Origin: Labia minor
Taxonomy: Eukaryota > Arthropoda > Insecta > Dermaptera > Spongiphoridae
Length of the DNA stretch: 64,000 bases
Assembly: GCA_963082975.1 (NCBI GenBank)
Contig: OY720344.1
Location: 32,275,172 to 32,339,171 of the forward strand
Direction: 5' to 3'
In this document: positions 20,579 to 33,894 of the stretch, piece by piece
How the letters are laid out: every line of letters begins with the position of its first letter
Position numbering within the stretch: position 1 is the stretch's first letter
Program-made: the position numbers and the translations under genes
The notes under the pieces: generated by a model
What the model was told of the DNA's origin: nothing
What the model saw: only the letters and a program-made list of their open reading frames with translations
Database searches by the model: none

Positions 20579-23384
20579 TGTCTTTTTACTTTTTAATTAA
20601 TGGAGCATAAAACTCTGATTGATGATATTTATACTTAGAGGCCTTATACAGATTATTTTAGTAATTATTTTCATATATATATATATATATATATAAATTT
20701 TGTTATATATGAAAGGAGACATATCTATGTAACGGCGTTGAATGGCTTTCTTTCCAGTCCTTTTCAATACCCACTTTATATTGAACTGGTTGGAACATAA
20801 AGCGACGACTGTCTTCTGGGACCACTCCCCTTCCTGATAGGGATTTCAGCAAGCCAACATGGACTTATCTGTTTCCTCTGTCTTTTTTCATCGATATCGT
20901 CAGTAGTAATAAATGAAATTTATTAAAATGTTTTATTACTTAGAAAAAAAAAACAAAATAAAAAAACGATATCTGATTGAACAAGATAAGATAATGTGTT
21001 CTCAATCAGAGAAAAATCTTTTAAATTTCCTTTCATTATCAAACTAAATATTTACTTTAGATTATTTATATTTATTTATTATTTTTTAATAATAAAATTA
21101 TATTTTAATATGTTTTTGATTATCATCTTCATCCTATTGCGAATTTTTTTCTACGTTCTGAAATGTTTGGATTGGTATGAAGAAAATGAATTAAATGATT
21201 AATTAGTTTAATTATAATTTATAAAGAATTAAAATATTTTTAAGTAAATCTTTCTTTTTGATACCCTTGAGAAAATTATAATTCTCTATTAAAATTTATT
21301 TGTTTTTTTTACAAATTATATAATTTTTTTCACATAAGGATTATTTTTAAATAGTACTATTTAGTCAGGTGCTCTTTTGTTTGTGCCAAAAACAATTTAC
21401 AATGAAAAATTCATTCAGTTAATCGATTAAGAATGACTTTTCTCATTTATGTTGACGTCTTCAATGAATTGGATGCTATCTTTAAGAATTTATGGCGGTA
21501 CACATCATTCAGATCAATCTCAATTATTAGAAATTTTCAACATAAAAATGATTATTTAATAGATCTTAATTCTTGTGTAGATTATAAAGGTGTTTTTTAT
21601 GATAGTCCTTGAAACACTTCTTCATGAAATCAATTATACGCCCACAAGCATCAATGAAAACAAATGCACTTCATTCTCATTTGTTAAATTTTTATTTGGG
21701 CGGAACACACAAATTCATTTAGTGAAAGAAGAAAGGAACAATCTTTGTAAATGCAATTTTATAAAAAAAAAAAAAAAAAATTCATCTTTTCACCAATGGA
21801 GATAAAATTAAATTTTCTTTCAGGCAATCCTTTTATCTAAATGATATCAATCCGGGTGAATGATCCTTATTTTTTTAAAACTCTTATTAGACTACATTTC
21901 CTTAAAACTAAAGGCTTTTGTAAAACAAAATCTACATATAATCAGAAAAAGATTAACATTTGATTCAACGTGAAAGTTGTGTAGAACAGTAGTAGGTATG
22001 CTGAGTTGTAAAACGGTATTGTTTTTCTTCTGATAGGTGTATCGAGAGCAGGTTGGGTATCTCTTCTATTAGATCTCAAAAAAACCTCTCCCTAGTTTGT
22101 GTTCTGGTCGACCACTTGTGTTTATTTGTATCAACATAAACAACTCATTTCTATGGAAATTAAAAGAGAACAGAGCCCCTTCATTCCTTGTTTACTTTTC
22201 AAAGTGTCTGTGTGTGCCGCTTTACATTCTAAATTTATATATATATATATATATTCACACTTATTGATATTTAATATATTTAAATTGTTACCCAATTTCA
22301 GGAGAGATTAATACTGTTTTTTTTTCTCTCATTTTAAATATTCATTTTATCTAAGATTTAATTTATTTTCAAATTTAATTTCTTATGATTGTTAAATGAT
22401 CAGTTAGTTTATTTGTTATTGTTCAGATCAATAAGATTAAGAATAAATCGATATAAACTATAAATAAATGTGAAAGTTCTTTTGATAAATGTGAAGTAAG
22501 CTTTAGTAATTTTACTACATTTGTTAATAACATGGGCGTAGATACCCCCACCTCCAATAATTTTATCAACTTTTAACGAAAAACTCAACATTTGGATTCT
22601 TTTCCATCCATACATTTACTAGGGCAAGGTGAATGACTATGATAACACAAGATTGCTTTTTAAATGCCAATGTAAATCTTTTAGATGGGATTAAAAGTTT
22701 CAGACATATGCGTTTAGTTGTTTCTTTGTGGCGATCGAATCAAGTTTTAATTATTTTTTTAAAAAATCAAAAATTAAAAGAGATGAAAAACTCCATCGAC
22801 TGAATATGTTCTTAAGAATGTTTAAACTTAATTAAACGTGCTTACGCTAAATTTCTTCTTGTTTGATTAAATTAGAAGAAACATTTAAAACAAATCAAAT
22901 CAACACTTTGATTTTAGCAATTTTTTCGAAAACTTTTTAACTTTCTTTCAAGAATTTACAATAAAATTCATTTTAAAACTCATTTTAAGCTTATTCCTAT
23001 TTCTTGATTGTACTACAAAATTTACAATTTTTTTTAAGCTAAAAAATATATTTTAGAAGCATCTAAAAACAAAAGCAAAAGCAAAAAAATGCTCTCTAAA
23101 AGCATATTCCAAGATTACAAATTTCTTTCATTTTAATAATTCACCGTCTGATAAAACATCCTTGATGCTGGTTAAAGTATTTTTTCCTCCTTAATGTTCA
23201 CTCTTCATCCAAAAATATCATTCATTATTAAACATCCCGATTTTTAAATATACATATATTTACCAAAAAAGATAGGAAAAAAAGTTAAAGGTGTGGGTGT
23301 ATTATTATTTTGTTTATTCGAATTGGACAAAGAAAGTGTCTTAATAGGCAAGAGCTCATGTTGCAGTAAATATTTGATCGAAGG
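20579..23384. other. AT-rich non-genic stretch
   Basis: 2.8 kb without recognised genes. It contains (AT)n at 20,678-20,694, a more balanced block at 20,725-20,900, a poly(A) run at 21,764-21,781 and (TA)n at 22,235-22,252. Several 66-71-codon open frames exist, all of low-complexity composition with no domain. Confidence 0.5.
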
Positions 23385-23600
23385 TCCCCCCCCTCCCCAT
23401 TTGATTTAGCCTTGGCGAGAGAGGCTGTCCCCTGCGGCTGGCTTCGCTTCCTCGTGACGTCTCTTGCTGTGTTCTGCTCCTCGCAGACAGACACGAGCAC
23501 GCCACGCCAGCACAATATCCACCACCAAGATAGAAAAAGCAAAAAAAAAAAAAAAACGATCGGTATACTACTCAAATGATATCGAATCGAGTCCATCGAA
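23385..23600. other. GC-rich, CpG-containing block, unidentified
   Basis: About 200 bp with much higher G+C than its surroundings and several CpG dinucleotides, next to a 16-base A run (about 23,541-23,556). The minus strand is open for 103 codons across it; the translation (VSVCEEQNTARDVTRKRSQP and onward) has no recognisable domain. A promoter-proximal or 5' non-coding exon of an unseen gene would fit such a block in an AT-rich genome, but there is no direct evidence. Confidence 0.35.
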
Positions 23601-23804
23601 ATGGAAAGATTGAGATGTTACAAAATGTATAGGATGTTTCGTAAAAATACACTAAAATATTAACAATATGAATTTCAATTTTTTCTTGAAATTTGTATAC
23701 TATGTATTTATTTTTACACTCCAAAATATTTCATTTAAAGAATATACCCCATACAGTGTAGAATGATATTAAAAGCTTGAAGGATTCATTAAAAGAAATA
23801 AGAA

Positions 23805-24612
23805 AATAATATAAATATAAAAAAATTTTATAAAATAACGTTTTTCCAATGGACTAAAAAAGAATAAAATAATTTTTCTATAAGTTTGACAAAGTTTATG
23901 GATGAATTGCTTCATATTCAACGAAAAACGTTGGGCGCATTATACGTTATTTTATAAAAAATTTTTATATTTATATTATTTTATTCTTTTTAGTGCAATT
24001 TTAATATGATAAATTTATTTAATATAACAATAGAAATAGAAAAGATGAAGTTATACGAAAATTTACAAATTGAATAAAACAAAAAAATATACTAATCTTC
24101 CAAAATTGATTTTATGCATTTATGTTAAGTAAATGCTATTATTGAATTATTATTATTATATTATATTTATAAATAAATAATTTTTATTAAAATGAGATTT
24201 TATAAATGTATATATATATATAAATATATACATTAATATATATAAAAATCATCATTAATATATATATATAAATCATCATTAATTTTAATGCTATGAAATA
24301 TTTTTAAATACGTTCAAAATGAAATCTATTCTGAAATCAATATTTATGTTTCAAAATCGGTTGAAAAAAAATTAATTGGAGCAATACAAAAGGAGTTAGT
24401 TACTAAAAGTAATTAATCGCTAATTAATTATATACAATTAATTAATTATAATTCAATTATAATTCTTCTATACCTTCTAGGGATCCATTGAAATATCTAT
24501 AAAAATTTTCAAAAATCTATCTCAATAAAAAGTCGATGAAAAATCGATTTCAATTTGTCAAAAGAGCGAACAGACAGACAGAGATAGACGCCAAGTGAAG
24601 TTGAGAAAAACG
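23805..24612. repeat. R3 foldback repeat, copy i
   Basis: A core of about 140 bp ('ttataaaataacgtttttcc' through 'cgaaaaacgttgggcgc') is followed at 23,943 by an inverted copy of its own AT-rich outer edge, giving a short foldback of about 180 bp. After that comes an arm shared in inverse orientation with 44,821-45,250, ending in 'acagacagacagag' and 'gccaagtgaagttgag'. (TA)n tracts are embedded. Non-coding. Confidence 0.75.
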
Positions 24613-26810
24613 TAAAAAATCGATTGAATTTTATCTTTTTTTTTTTTATTTTTTTATTAAATATATCCACAATCAATACAAAGTAGTAGAATAAGTAGTA
24701 ATAATTTCATAATAACATATATTATATATTGTTCATATATATAAATGTATAGTATTATTTATAATAAACACGCTATTATAATACACTTTCTAAAAAAAAT
24801 AAATATCAATAGAGTAAACTTAATTTTTAGATTAATTAATAAAATTTCAAAAATCTATACAATATCAACCAATTTTCTAAAAAAAATCATTTAACTCTAG
24901 GTTCTTGTTAAAAAATATTTTTTATGGATTTAAGTAAAGTAAAATCATACTTGAAAAATATAAAACTTAATAAGAATAATTTATAATTAAGCACCAGGTC
25001 AAGTTTCAATTTTTTTTTTTATATATTTCCTTTATGCGTATTTACAATTAAACTGCTACACTATTCTCTAAAGAAACTCATTGTAAATATTTCAACTACA
25101 CCGTCAATTTAATTAAAAATTATTTCTATTAAGTTTTTTTTAAGCTTAACTTTAATTTACATAAATTTTTATTTGAGTCAGATCTGAAAAAAGTAGCATT
25201 GGAATTATGCGCAAACTTGGGAATTTATTTATCATAGGAAGAGAATTACAAGTTAAAAATAAAAATAATTTTTTTTTCTCATAAGAAAGAGTTTTTAATG
25301 GTCACAGAGCATCCTTTGTTTAATTATTATAAGAATGCAAATATCGATTCAAGGACTTATTTAAAGAAAGTCAAAGGTGAGTATTGCATTTAAACTAAAG
25401 AAGGAAACGAGTTATTAAAGATCAACGATTGGTACTTGCACATGTCAAGGATGTTTATACGTATGTTTTACTCTGTTAATCAAGGTAATGCACAATAAAT
25501 AAACATAATCAGATTTAGAACCAATAATTTTGATAATAATCTGATATCTGTTTTTTGAGTGTTTTTAAAGTTCTTAATTGTCAATTAACTTATAAATTCT
25601 TTTTTATTCAGAACTTTCATTCAAACCAAAAACTTGATATTCTGCTTAATTTTATATAATTAGTTGATTAGTTTTATAGTTACAACCATTAAATAGTATA
25701 TTATTGTGAGTTTTTCTGCTCTAATTTGTTTTGTATTTAATTTTATTGACACGTACAAGAAAGCGTGTTATTTATTATTATTATTATTATTATTGTTAAA
25801 TTTTGAACATGACGATTAACCATCAGATGTATCTAAATACCAATGCTTAATTCACTCAACGTGATTATCCTTTTTGTATTGTATTACTGAGTCAGAGTGT
25901 GAAAGAAGATGTAGTCAAACTGGTCCGTAGATAATCGACACGGAAATTGAATCCTTTTGTTTCGGTCAGGCATTAATTGAATTGAAGATAAATTCCAAAC
26001 GATGCTTATCCATATTTGTAAGCCACGAGTTAGTTATTTATGAGTTAATTCCCTTTTTATTTTGGATTTTATCTGTGATCAATTCACTTTGAATATTGTT
26101 TTTTTTTTGGAGGTTTAAATCTTTGGTAATCATTTTGCATTTAAGATCATTTTTTTATTTTAATCTTGTATCAACATTTTTCGTGGAATAACTTCCAAAA
26201 TGATTTTCTAGTAAACTACGTTGAATTATCCTAACTACATAATTAAATATCTGTATACATATTTTCAAATTAAAAATATTCATGAAAACTTGGAATATAA
26301 ACTCAATTTAACTATATTTATTTGATATTATAAATTTGTGCGAATTTGGTGAGGTTTGAATTTTTCGATATCAAGTTCCATAATTTAACACCGAGTTACG
26401 TTCTTGATTAACATTTATATATATATTATATAACAATATTAAATATTTTAATAAACATTTAACTTTCCTAATAATTAGGGAAATGAATGTCCTTATCTGT
26501 TCAACTCACGGATAATGCGTTCTTATTAATACAATAAAGTAATGTAAATTTATGTTAATTATATTTTAGTTAAAATTTAGAAAACAATATATTGATAATT
26601 TTGTTTTTGTTTCTACTTGACTGGACTGTTTGAATGTTGACTTCACAGTTAAGCCTTGCCACATGATCTATCTCAATCGTTGTTAAACAACTTATTGTTA
26701 GAAAAATATTAAATTTTTAATCTTAATTTAATAGACTTTAAATTTCAATCTTAAAAATTATGCATAAATATTAAAATATTTAATATTAGTGTTTTGTGTT
26801 TATATTTAAG
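24613..26810. other. AT-rich non-genic stretch
   Basis: No recognised element. (TTA)n at about 25,769-25,792 is the only notable simple repeat. No open frame with recognisable composition. Confidence 0.55.
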
Positions 26811-27090
26811 AACACCCTGTAGAGGAAGGGATGAGCAAACAACTTGCCTAGGGTGAAGACGATGTGAGGGCATGTTATTTTTCCTTATTTCTTCTTCTTC
26901 TTCTTCTTCTTCTTTTCGAAGAGGGGAATAAGTTGAAGAATCAGTCATCCAGTTTGACACACTGGGAGAGAGGAAAGTCGGGATTCTCTTCCTCACTGCC
27001 TTGGGCTTTTAATGTAGTTAGACCCACTCGACGTTGGCCGAATCTTCTCCCCCTGCTCTACACCAGTCTCGCGTTGCTTGCTTCCACTCC
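26811..27090. other. More balanced block with (TTC)n, unidentified
   Basis: Composition rises in G+C here and both strands are open (98 codons plus, 81 codons minus), helped by a (CTT)n tract at 26,889-26,915. Neither translation has a recognisable domain; on the minus strand the tract gives a poly-Glu run. It may be a single-copy non-coding segment or a remnant of an exon. No splice sites could be argued. Confidence 0.35.
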
Positions 27091-27750
27091 GAAATTAAGG
27101 AACTTTAGTTATTTAAATGGAATAATCAATGGATTTAAAATACTTAAAATATTTCCTTGACAGTTAACGAATCTTCTTTCTACATATTTATTTATTTAGT
27201 AAAAAATAACTGACGATTACTAACTGTAAAAGTTTCTCAACTGGCACAATAAGATTTCAAATAAAACTTATTTCTCTCTAATTTATTTTATAAAGTTATT
27301 TTCGTAGTTTAAGTTTTAAATAACCGGGCTTAAATCTGAATCATCTTTAGTAGCTTCTTTTAAAACATTCTTAATCTAAATTTCATTAAAAAACTTGTAT
27401 TTTAACATAGTATATAGTATATATTATTTAAAATTTGGTTCTTTATATACATTAATAGAAATTTATGATAAACAGAACAATCATATATCCAATTAAAATT
27501 AGCATTTATTATAAAGTTTTTTCATTTTATTTAGTAATACAATAAATGATATTATATAAAGAGCGTAATTAAGTGTTAAATTACTTAACTTGTAAATATG
27601 AGGATGAAAGTTCAAACCTCTCCAAGTATAAAAAATTGATCATACAATATTTATTGAATAATGTAAAATAAAATAAAAGTGTAAACTAATGCTAATGAGG
27701 GCTTAGATCCCCAAAGCCAATAATGAAAATAAATAATATTAGAAATAATT
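27091..27750. other. AT-rich non-genic stretch
   Basis: Nothing recognised. It leads into a LINE fragment, with no visible target duplication. Confidence 0.55.
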
Positions 27751-28163
27751 ACGCCTGTTATCATGCGGTAATAATATTCGAGATGAATTTAAAGCGAGGT
27801 TATCGTGCAATAAAGGGGCTTATCTCGTCAAAATTATTATCAAAATTAAAATATATAAAATAATTATTTTCCTGGTTGTACTATAAGGCTGTGAGGCATG
27901 GTCTATGACCCTGGGAGACGAGAGTAGAATTAGAGTATTTGAGAATAGGAATCTTCGCAGCATTTATGGGCAAAAAAATATCACCGAGGAATGGCGAAGA
28001 CTGCATAACAGGGAATTGCATGACCTCTATGCAACTCTAGACATAATTAGGGTTACAAAATCGAATAGGCTGAGATGGGCAGGGCACGTGGGTAGAATGG
28101 GAGAGGAAAGAATGGCGCAAAATATATTGTTTGGGAAACGTCCGCTTGGAAGACAAAAATAAA
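27751..28163 (+). pseudogene. LINE reverse-transcriptase C-terminal fragment
   Basis: Collinear with the fragments at 15,378 (minus) and 31,594 (plus): NACYHAV-type start, KIKIYK, then an open frame from 27,905 reading MTLGDESRIRVFENRNLRSI, EEWRRLHNRELHDLYATL and RLRWAGHVGRMGEERM to RPLGRQK and a stop. The RLRWAGHV and KRPLGR motifs are typical of the C-terminal tail of a widespread arthropod non-LTR element. Near the start the sequence is scrambled (a short repeated segment, then frameshifts). It stops before the 3' end seen at 46,696 and 48,950. Confidence 0.9.
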
Positions 28164-29691
28164 TAAATCATATTTACGAAATATACATATATACAATATA
28201 CCTACATATTTTTGTTTGTTTATAAAAGAGTATAGTATACCTCTAAATATATTATATAAACAAATATTTACTCACCGCCTACAGCTTCACCTTACTTTAA
28301 ATATATATGAATTTCAATCTATAATTCAGTTTAAAGAAAATATTAAAAGTCTAACCATTCAATATATAATATAATAGCGTCTTAATATTCCCACAACTTT
28401 TTTGATTGCTTTAAAAGATAAAAAAAAACAATTCTTGTTCAATGCATTAAATAAATAATTTCAATTTGAAAAAAAGTTATTTTCTTTCTAGAGAAAATGT
28501 CGAATGAACTTATTGAGAAAATATTTGAATGTTGTTAATAATTCGTGGTATTTTTTTTTCAGAGTTGATACTATTCCATAATCGGATGTTTGACTCAACC
28601 CTGGTAAGTAGATAATACTATATTCTTATCGTTAATAGTTTTTTACAATTCAAATTTCATTCTGATTCTCTATTAAAATGATAATGACGATGACGATGAT
28701 AATGATCGAGGATAAACTGTATGAATAGTTGAATTTTCAAGTGACAGGGTCATTCGTTTGTTTTCACTTCAAATATATTTCAATGTCTTTCTGGAATCCT
28801 TCCTTCTTCCTCCCTTCATCCTCCAACCTTTTCACCCACCTTCCTTCCTTCTTGTCAGTAGGTATAATTGGTATCCTGTTAAAAGGCTTTTATTAGTTCT
28901 CTAAATTTACACCCTTCAGTGAATCCGGTGAAGCAAATACGAATCTTTAGAAATAACCCCTTAAATGACGTCAGGTGCGTCACTTGTCAACTCCAACACA
29001 GAAAGTTTTTAGCTCTTTCGGTTTTATCCTTACATCTTGTATATATTCAATTATGCACTTGAAAAGAATTCTTAAACAACACCCGAGTGGTTGAAGCAGG
29101 TTGTTAAATAAGTATATTATATTTTGTTTACGTCAATAGAAAAAAAATATAATTTAGTAATATATTGAAAAGTTTAAAAAAATAACAAAAGGTTGCAAAA
29201 AAAAAAAAAAAAAAAAAAAAAAACAATGAAAAAATAACCTTTAAAATCACAGATGGAATTTTCCATTGTGATTGCACTGTGAGATTCATTCATAAATATT
29301 GCTAAAGAACTCTCTTCAACAAATCTGATCAGTTCATTTAATAAAACAATAAGTTAATATATTTGCCTTATTATATTTACAAATATATAATTTTTCTATT
29401 AAAAAATAATTTTATTATATTAATAACTAGAAATACATTTTATTAACAATACAGTAAACCTATTTTTATAATTTTCGTTAAAATTAACTTCTTTAGTGGA
29501 ATTTCCCCCTTCATCTCAGTTGATAATTAATATCAACTATAATCAAAATATAATATAATATAATATAATATACAATTAAAACTGAGCTCTAGTACCTTTT
29601 AAAAGTTTTTCGACTCCTAACAAAAAAAAAACTAAAAATTGTATAATTATTTTTTAATTCAAAATTGACATAGTAATTTTCTTATAAAATA
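28164..29691. other. AT-rich stretch with pyrimidine tract and poly(A)
   Basis: A C/T-rich tract at about 28,797-28,857 ends in 'cttgtcag' and resembles a splice acceptor, but no good frame follows. A GAT/GAC-rich microsatellite lies at 28,680-28,710 and a 27-base A run at 29,197-29,223. A single TGACGTCA-like site ('aatgacgtcagg') is near 28,968. No gene called. Confidence 0.45.
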
Positions 29692-30301
29692 TAGTTGACC
29701 TGTGGCCAGGTCCGAACCGACAAACGGTTTGAAATAAATTAATTTCCAGCTACAGAAACAATTTCAAATAATTTTAATATATCTATTAATGTAATAAAAA
29801 AAAGATATGGATATAACATAAATATTTTTAATTTTATTTTATTTATAATATATATGTAAGACCAGGCTGTGACGTCATGAATGCATATGACGTCATATAA
29901 TTTTAAATTAAGTAAAAACTAATAAAGATGATTTTTCTCGAGGATAAAACCAATACAAAGTGCATGATTCGTGGTGATATATAAAAAAATCTCCTTTGGT
30001 GTGAAAATAACCCTTTCCTTCCTATCGTCGATCGCTAATACTACCACTTCCGGTTTCCCGATTTGCACCAAAAGTTGATCAATTCATCATACTGATGCAT
30101 TAAGTAAATATACCAAATTTCATCAAAATCCGTTAAGCCGTTCAGGCTGTACACATCTATACGGACGGACGGACAGGCATCATGCTAAAAACACTTTTTT
30201 CTGTTAAGAAAATGCATGATTCGTGGAGATATGTAAAAATCTCCACATGTGAAATTTGGTGTGAAAACAATACCTCCCTTACTATCGTCGGTCGGTAAAA
30301 A
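29692..30301 (+). repeat. R1 interspersed repeat, copy D
   Basis: A full unit from 'agttgacctgtggccagg' to 'cgtcggtcggtaaaaa'. Both TGACGTCA palindromes are intact with a shorter spacer than in copy C. Duplicate unit 1 has lost about 15 bp ('ctcctttggtgtg' lacks the 'catgtgaaatt' part). It lacks the 160-bp extension of copies B and C. Only about 65 bp separate it from copy E in the same orientation. Confidence 0.92.
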
Positions 30302-30528
30302 TGTATTATTTTGTCCAATATATACGCTATATAATATGTAATAGTAAATATTTTAAGAAAGTTAAATAAGTTGACCTGTGGCCAGGTCCGAACCGACCGA
30401 CGGTTTGAAGTAAATTAATTTCCAGCTACAGAAACAATTTCAAATAATTTTAATATATCTATTAATGTAATAAAAAACATATAGGCATATAACATAAATA
30501 TTTTTAATTTTATTTTATTTATAATTTA

Positions 30529-32292
30529 TCTATATATATAAAGGAGAGTGTTTGTATGTATGTATATATATATGTATGTAATTTGTTTACTTTTTTGCTG
30601 TCATAGAAACAAACAAAAAAGAATTCCCAATCAAAGAATTATTATAATATTTCCCTTTTTATTTTAAATTCTAATATTCAAATATCATTTCAATTAAATA
30701 ATTTATTCTAAAAAAGTTCTCATTTTAATTAATATAATAAAATATTTAAATCATATTTAACTTAAATTTTATTTTGTATTTGTTCTTTTTATATTTCAAT
30801 ACTTCTTTTATTTTAAGGGAGGGAATTAACTATGATCTAAAAAAATTAATAAATGAACTTAATAATAAAAAATAAAATAAATCCATTAATTTAAATTAAT
30901 ACTATTAATGAATGTATATATTGTTAATTTATCTTTAGTTTTATCAATACTTTTATACCGTTAATTTTTATAAATTAATTTTTATAAATTGTCTCAATTC
31001 TCTAACTTTGCATTTTCTCAAATTTTATTATAATTAAAAATATTCAATAAAAATCAATCAATGAAATTAAAATATCAAAATGAAATGATCAAGAAATATT
31101 ATACTCTATTATAACATATACAATACTTATAAACTATAGGCGGAGGAAATATTAGACGATATCATTGCGGGTTCAGGCCAAATCGATCAACATTAATTAA
31201 GATATTTTCATTATGACAGATATTCAAAAAACCGCGAATTCAATAATTCTGTTCACTAATTATTTGTAGACTTTAGTAAAACCTACTCATGACTCAATAG
31301 ATCCGGATAAACTTTTTCAAATTTTGATCTTAAAATTTATCTTGAAGGTAGTAAAGAAAGAGTAAGATGTGGAAATCAATTGTAAAATATTAGGTGATTC
31401 AGACGACTTAAATATTATAGGAGATTCGGCAATTGCAATTACAGATAGCAAGGAAAAATTAATCGAGGTAGGAAAAGAGATGAGGTTTGAAATTAATAAT
31501 GATAAATAAATATATTTAGAAACAAACAGGAGCAGTATTAACAAACAAAATGTAGAATTTGAATATGTAGAAAAATTGAATGTAATCACGAAGGATAATA
31601 ATATTTGAGAAGAATTTAAATCGAAGTTGCAATCGGGAAACGCCTGTTATCATGCAGTAAAGAGGCTTATCTCATCAAAATTATTATAAAAGGGAATGAA
31701 AATTAAAATATATAAAACAATTATTTTGTCTGTTGTATTATATGAGTGTGAGACATGGTCTATGATCTTAGGAGATGAGAGTGGATTCAGAGTATTTGAG
31801 AATAGCATTTATGGGCCAAAGAAAGATGAGGGAATGACGTACGAGAGATAGAACAGAGGTTCAGGATAAGGACACTTGGAGAAATGTGGTTGTAGCTGCC
31901 AAGAACTTTCGAGTAACGTTGAGCCACGCATGGTCTATGACCCTGGGAGATGAGAGTAGATTCAGATTATTCTTTCCAGCATTTATTGGCCAAAGAAAGA
32001 TGAGGTCACCGGGGACAGTTGGAGAAATGTGGTTGTAGCTGCCAAGAACTTTCGAGTAGATAGATATAACATATTCAATAATAATATATATAATTAATTT
32101 ACTAAATAAATTAAAATATATTTTAAATAATCACACAATAAAAAATGAATGTTTTATGTTATACATTGTTTGAAACAAAATGGATGAAAACCTTTTACTA
32201 CTTTCAACCAAATACTATGTACCACTGGGGGGTACAGGGGGCGGAGCCCCCGTCTAGATGTGAAGAGCGACGAAGGAGCTCTGAGCAGCTAG
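30529..32292 (+). mobile_element. Helitron inserted in R1, carrying LINE sequence
   Basis: Starts TC ('tctatatatataaaggagag') after an A and ends CTAG before a T, at the exact points where R1 is interrupted. The last 80 bp match, in reverse, the 3' end of the Helitron at 7,200, including the GGGGGC/GCCCCC stem; the subterminal hairpin is degraded here. The 5' end differs from that of the 7,200-7,750 element. The interior holds decayed LINE reverse-transcriptase sequence (31,165-32,063) and otherwise A/T-rich DNA. No Rep/helicase sequence is seen. Confidence 0.82.
31165..32063 (+). pseudogene. LINE reverse-transcriptase fragment, rearranged
   Basis: The longest LINE piece in the window. Upstream, GFRPNRST (about 31,168) is followed after frameshifts by YDSIDR-like sequence (about 31,290), then SDDLNIIGDSAIAITDSKEK, which corresponds to the catalytic Y-x-D-D box with its first residues altered. 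Then come EEFKSKLQSGNACYHAVKRL, KIKIYKTIILSVVLYECETW and SMILGDESGFRVFENS. After about 31,850 short pieces of the LINE 3' end ('ggagaaatgtggttgtagct', 'gccaagaactttcgag') appear twice, with a piece of the SMTLGDE region between them. Stops and shifts rule out function. Confidence 0.88.
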
Positions 32293-32786
32293 TAATATAT
32301 ATGCAAGACCAGGCTGTGACGTCATGAATGGCTGGATGACGTCATATAATTTTAAATCAAGAAAAAACTAATAAATATGATTTTCCCGAGGATAAAACCA
32401 ATACAAAGTGCATGATTCGTGGTGATATATAAAAAAATCTCCTCATGTGAAATTTGGTGTGAAAATAACCCTTCTCTTCCTATCGTCGATCGCTAATACT
32501 ACCACTTCCGGTTCACGGATTTGCACCAAAAGTTGATCAATTCATCCCACTGATGCATTAAGTAAATATACCAAATTTCATCAAAATCGGTTGAGCCGTT
32601 CAGGCTGTACACATCTATACGGACGGACAGACGGACAGACGGACGGACAGACGGACGGACAGACATCATGCTAAAAATACTTTTTTCTGTTTAGAAAATG
32701 CATGATTCGTGGAGATATGTAAAAATCTCCACATGTGAAATTTGGTGTGAAAACAATACCTCCCTTACTATCGTCGGTCGGTAAAA

Positions 32787-33894
32787 AGCATAATAATAAT
32801 AAATAAATAGACGATGTATAGAAAAATTTAAATAAATACTTAATAATTAATTTTTTTATTCCCTTTACAAATCATTTTGTTTTCATCTTTTGAAATGTTC
32901 TTTTATAATTTATTTACTTTATCTTTCTATTTAAATTGATTTATTTATTTCATTTAGAGTATTAGTTTATAAATACCTTCAAAATTATTTTCATTTATTT
33001 AATATTATCATTATATTATTCTTTCATCATAAAGTCTTCATTCTTTTTAAACCATTACTTTTGTCACATTTAATCGCAGAGGTATAAGTATTTAGCTGAA
33101 TTGAAATTTAATTTGGGATCAACTTTTCTTATCCAATAAATGCTCAAATATATTAACTATTTTTAAATAGAAGCAACTATTAGATGATTTGATATTTCCA
33201 ATGTTAAATAAAAAATAAAATAATAATAATAATAATTTTAATACAAATTTGAAAAATATTTCAAGGATTTAGAGAGGAGTTGTTTAAAGAAAATTCTACT
33301 CTTTATCTTTACATCCACTAAATATCAAATATAAATATAACTACCCCATAAAAGGGAAAATAAATCATGTATAAAATTAATATATATAAATATTTCTTCA
33401 TTGAATAAATCAAATATAAATCAAACTACGCATCTTGGAAATAATCCATATTTAATTATTATCCAAACCAACACGAATTTATGTCCAGTTATAAACGCAA
33501 GTCATTACAAGGGTAACTATTTAGTCATATAATTATATTTTCCCTAAACAGCTAGCTAAATAAAACGGACCTGTCTTGCACGTCACCTATCTCTGTTTAT
33601 GATGAAAATTGGTACACACCTCACGAATCTCCTATAAACATCCGTCAAAGATTAAACTTTTATTAGTTTGAATTGTCTGATGCAATTTTAAATTCCTCCT
33701 CTAGTTGTAAATATAAAACATTTATTAAATTTAATAAAATATTTCCCGATGTTATTTATTTGCTTTCAACAAATTTTAATCAAATAGGAATAAGCAATGA
33801 AAATTCATTACATACAGCTTGAGCTTCAGTTAATTGATGAGAGGGAAAATTATACTAGCTACTGAAAGAAAAGTAAATTTATTGACTTTAAATA
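32787..33894. other. AT-rich non-genic stretch
   Basis: No recognised element. A more balanced block at 33,555-33,660 ('gctagctaaataaaacgg', then 'gatgaaaattggtacacacc') may be a repeat fragment but has no second copy in this window. Confidence 0.5.

Larger units (their letters stand above)
30367..32786 (+). repeat. R1 interspersed repeat, copy E, split by a Helitron
   Basis: R1 runs from 'aagttgacctgtggccagg' (30,368) to 30,528 and resumes at 32,293 with 'taatatatatgcaagacc', continuing through two intact TGACGTCA palindromes, both duplicates, an expanded GGACAGAC/GGACGGAC array (about 32,619-32,665) and 'cgtcggtcggtaaaaa'. The interruption is the element at 30,529-32,292, so the R1 copy is the older of the two. 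Confidence 0.92.

Noticed and set aside
27905-28162. 85-codon open frame as a host gene
   Set aside because: It is the C-terminal part of a LINE protein, repeated in five other places in the window.
28797-28862. Pyrimidine tract ending in CAG as a splice acceptor
   Set aside because: All three frames downstream close within 5-15 codons and no polyadenylation context or conserved peptide follows.
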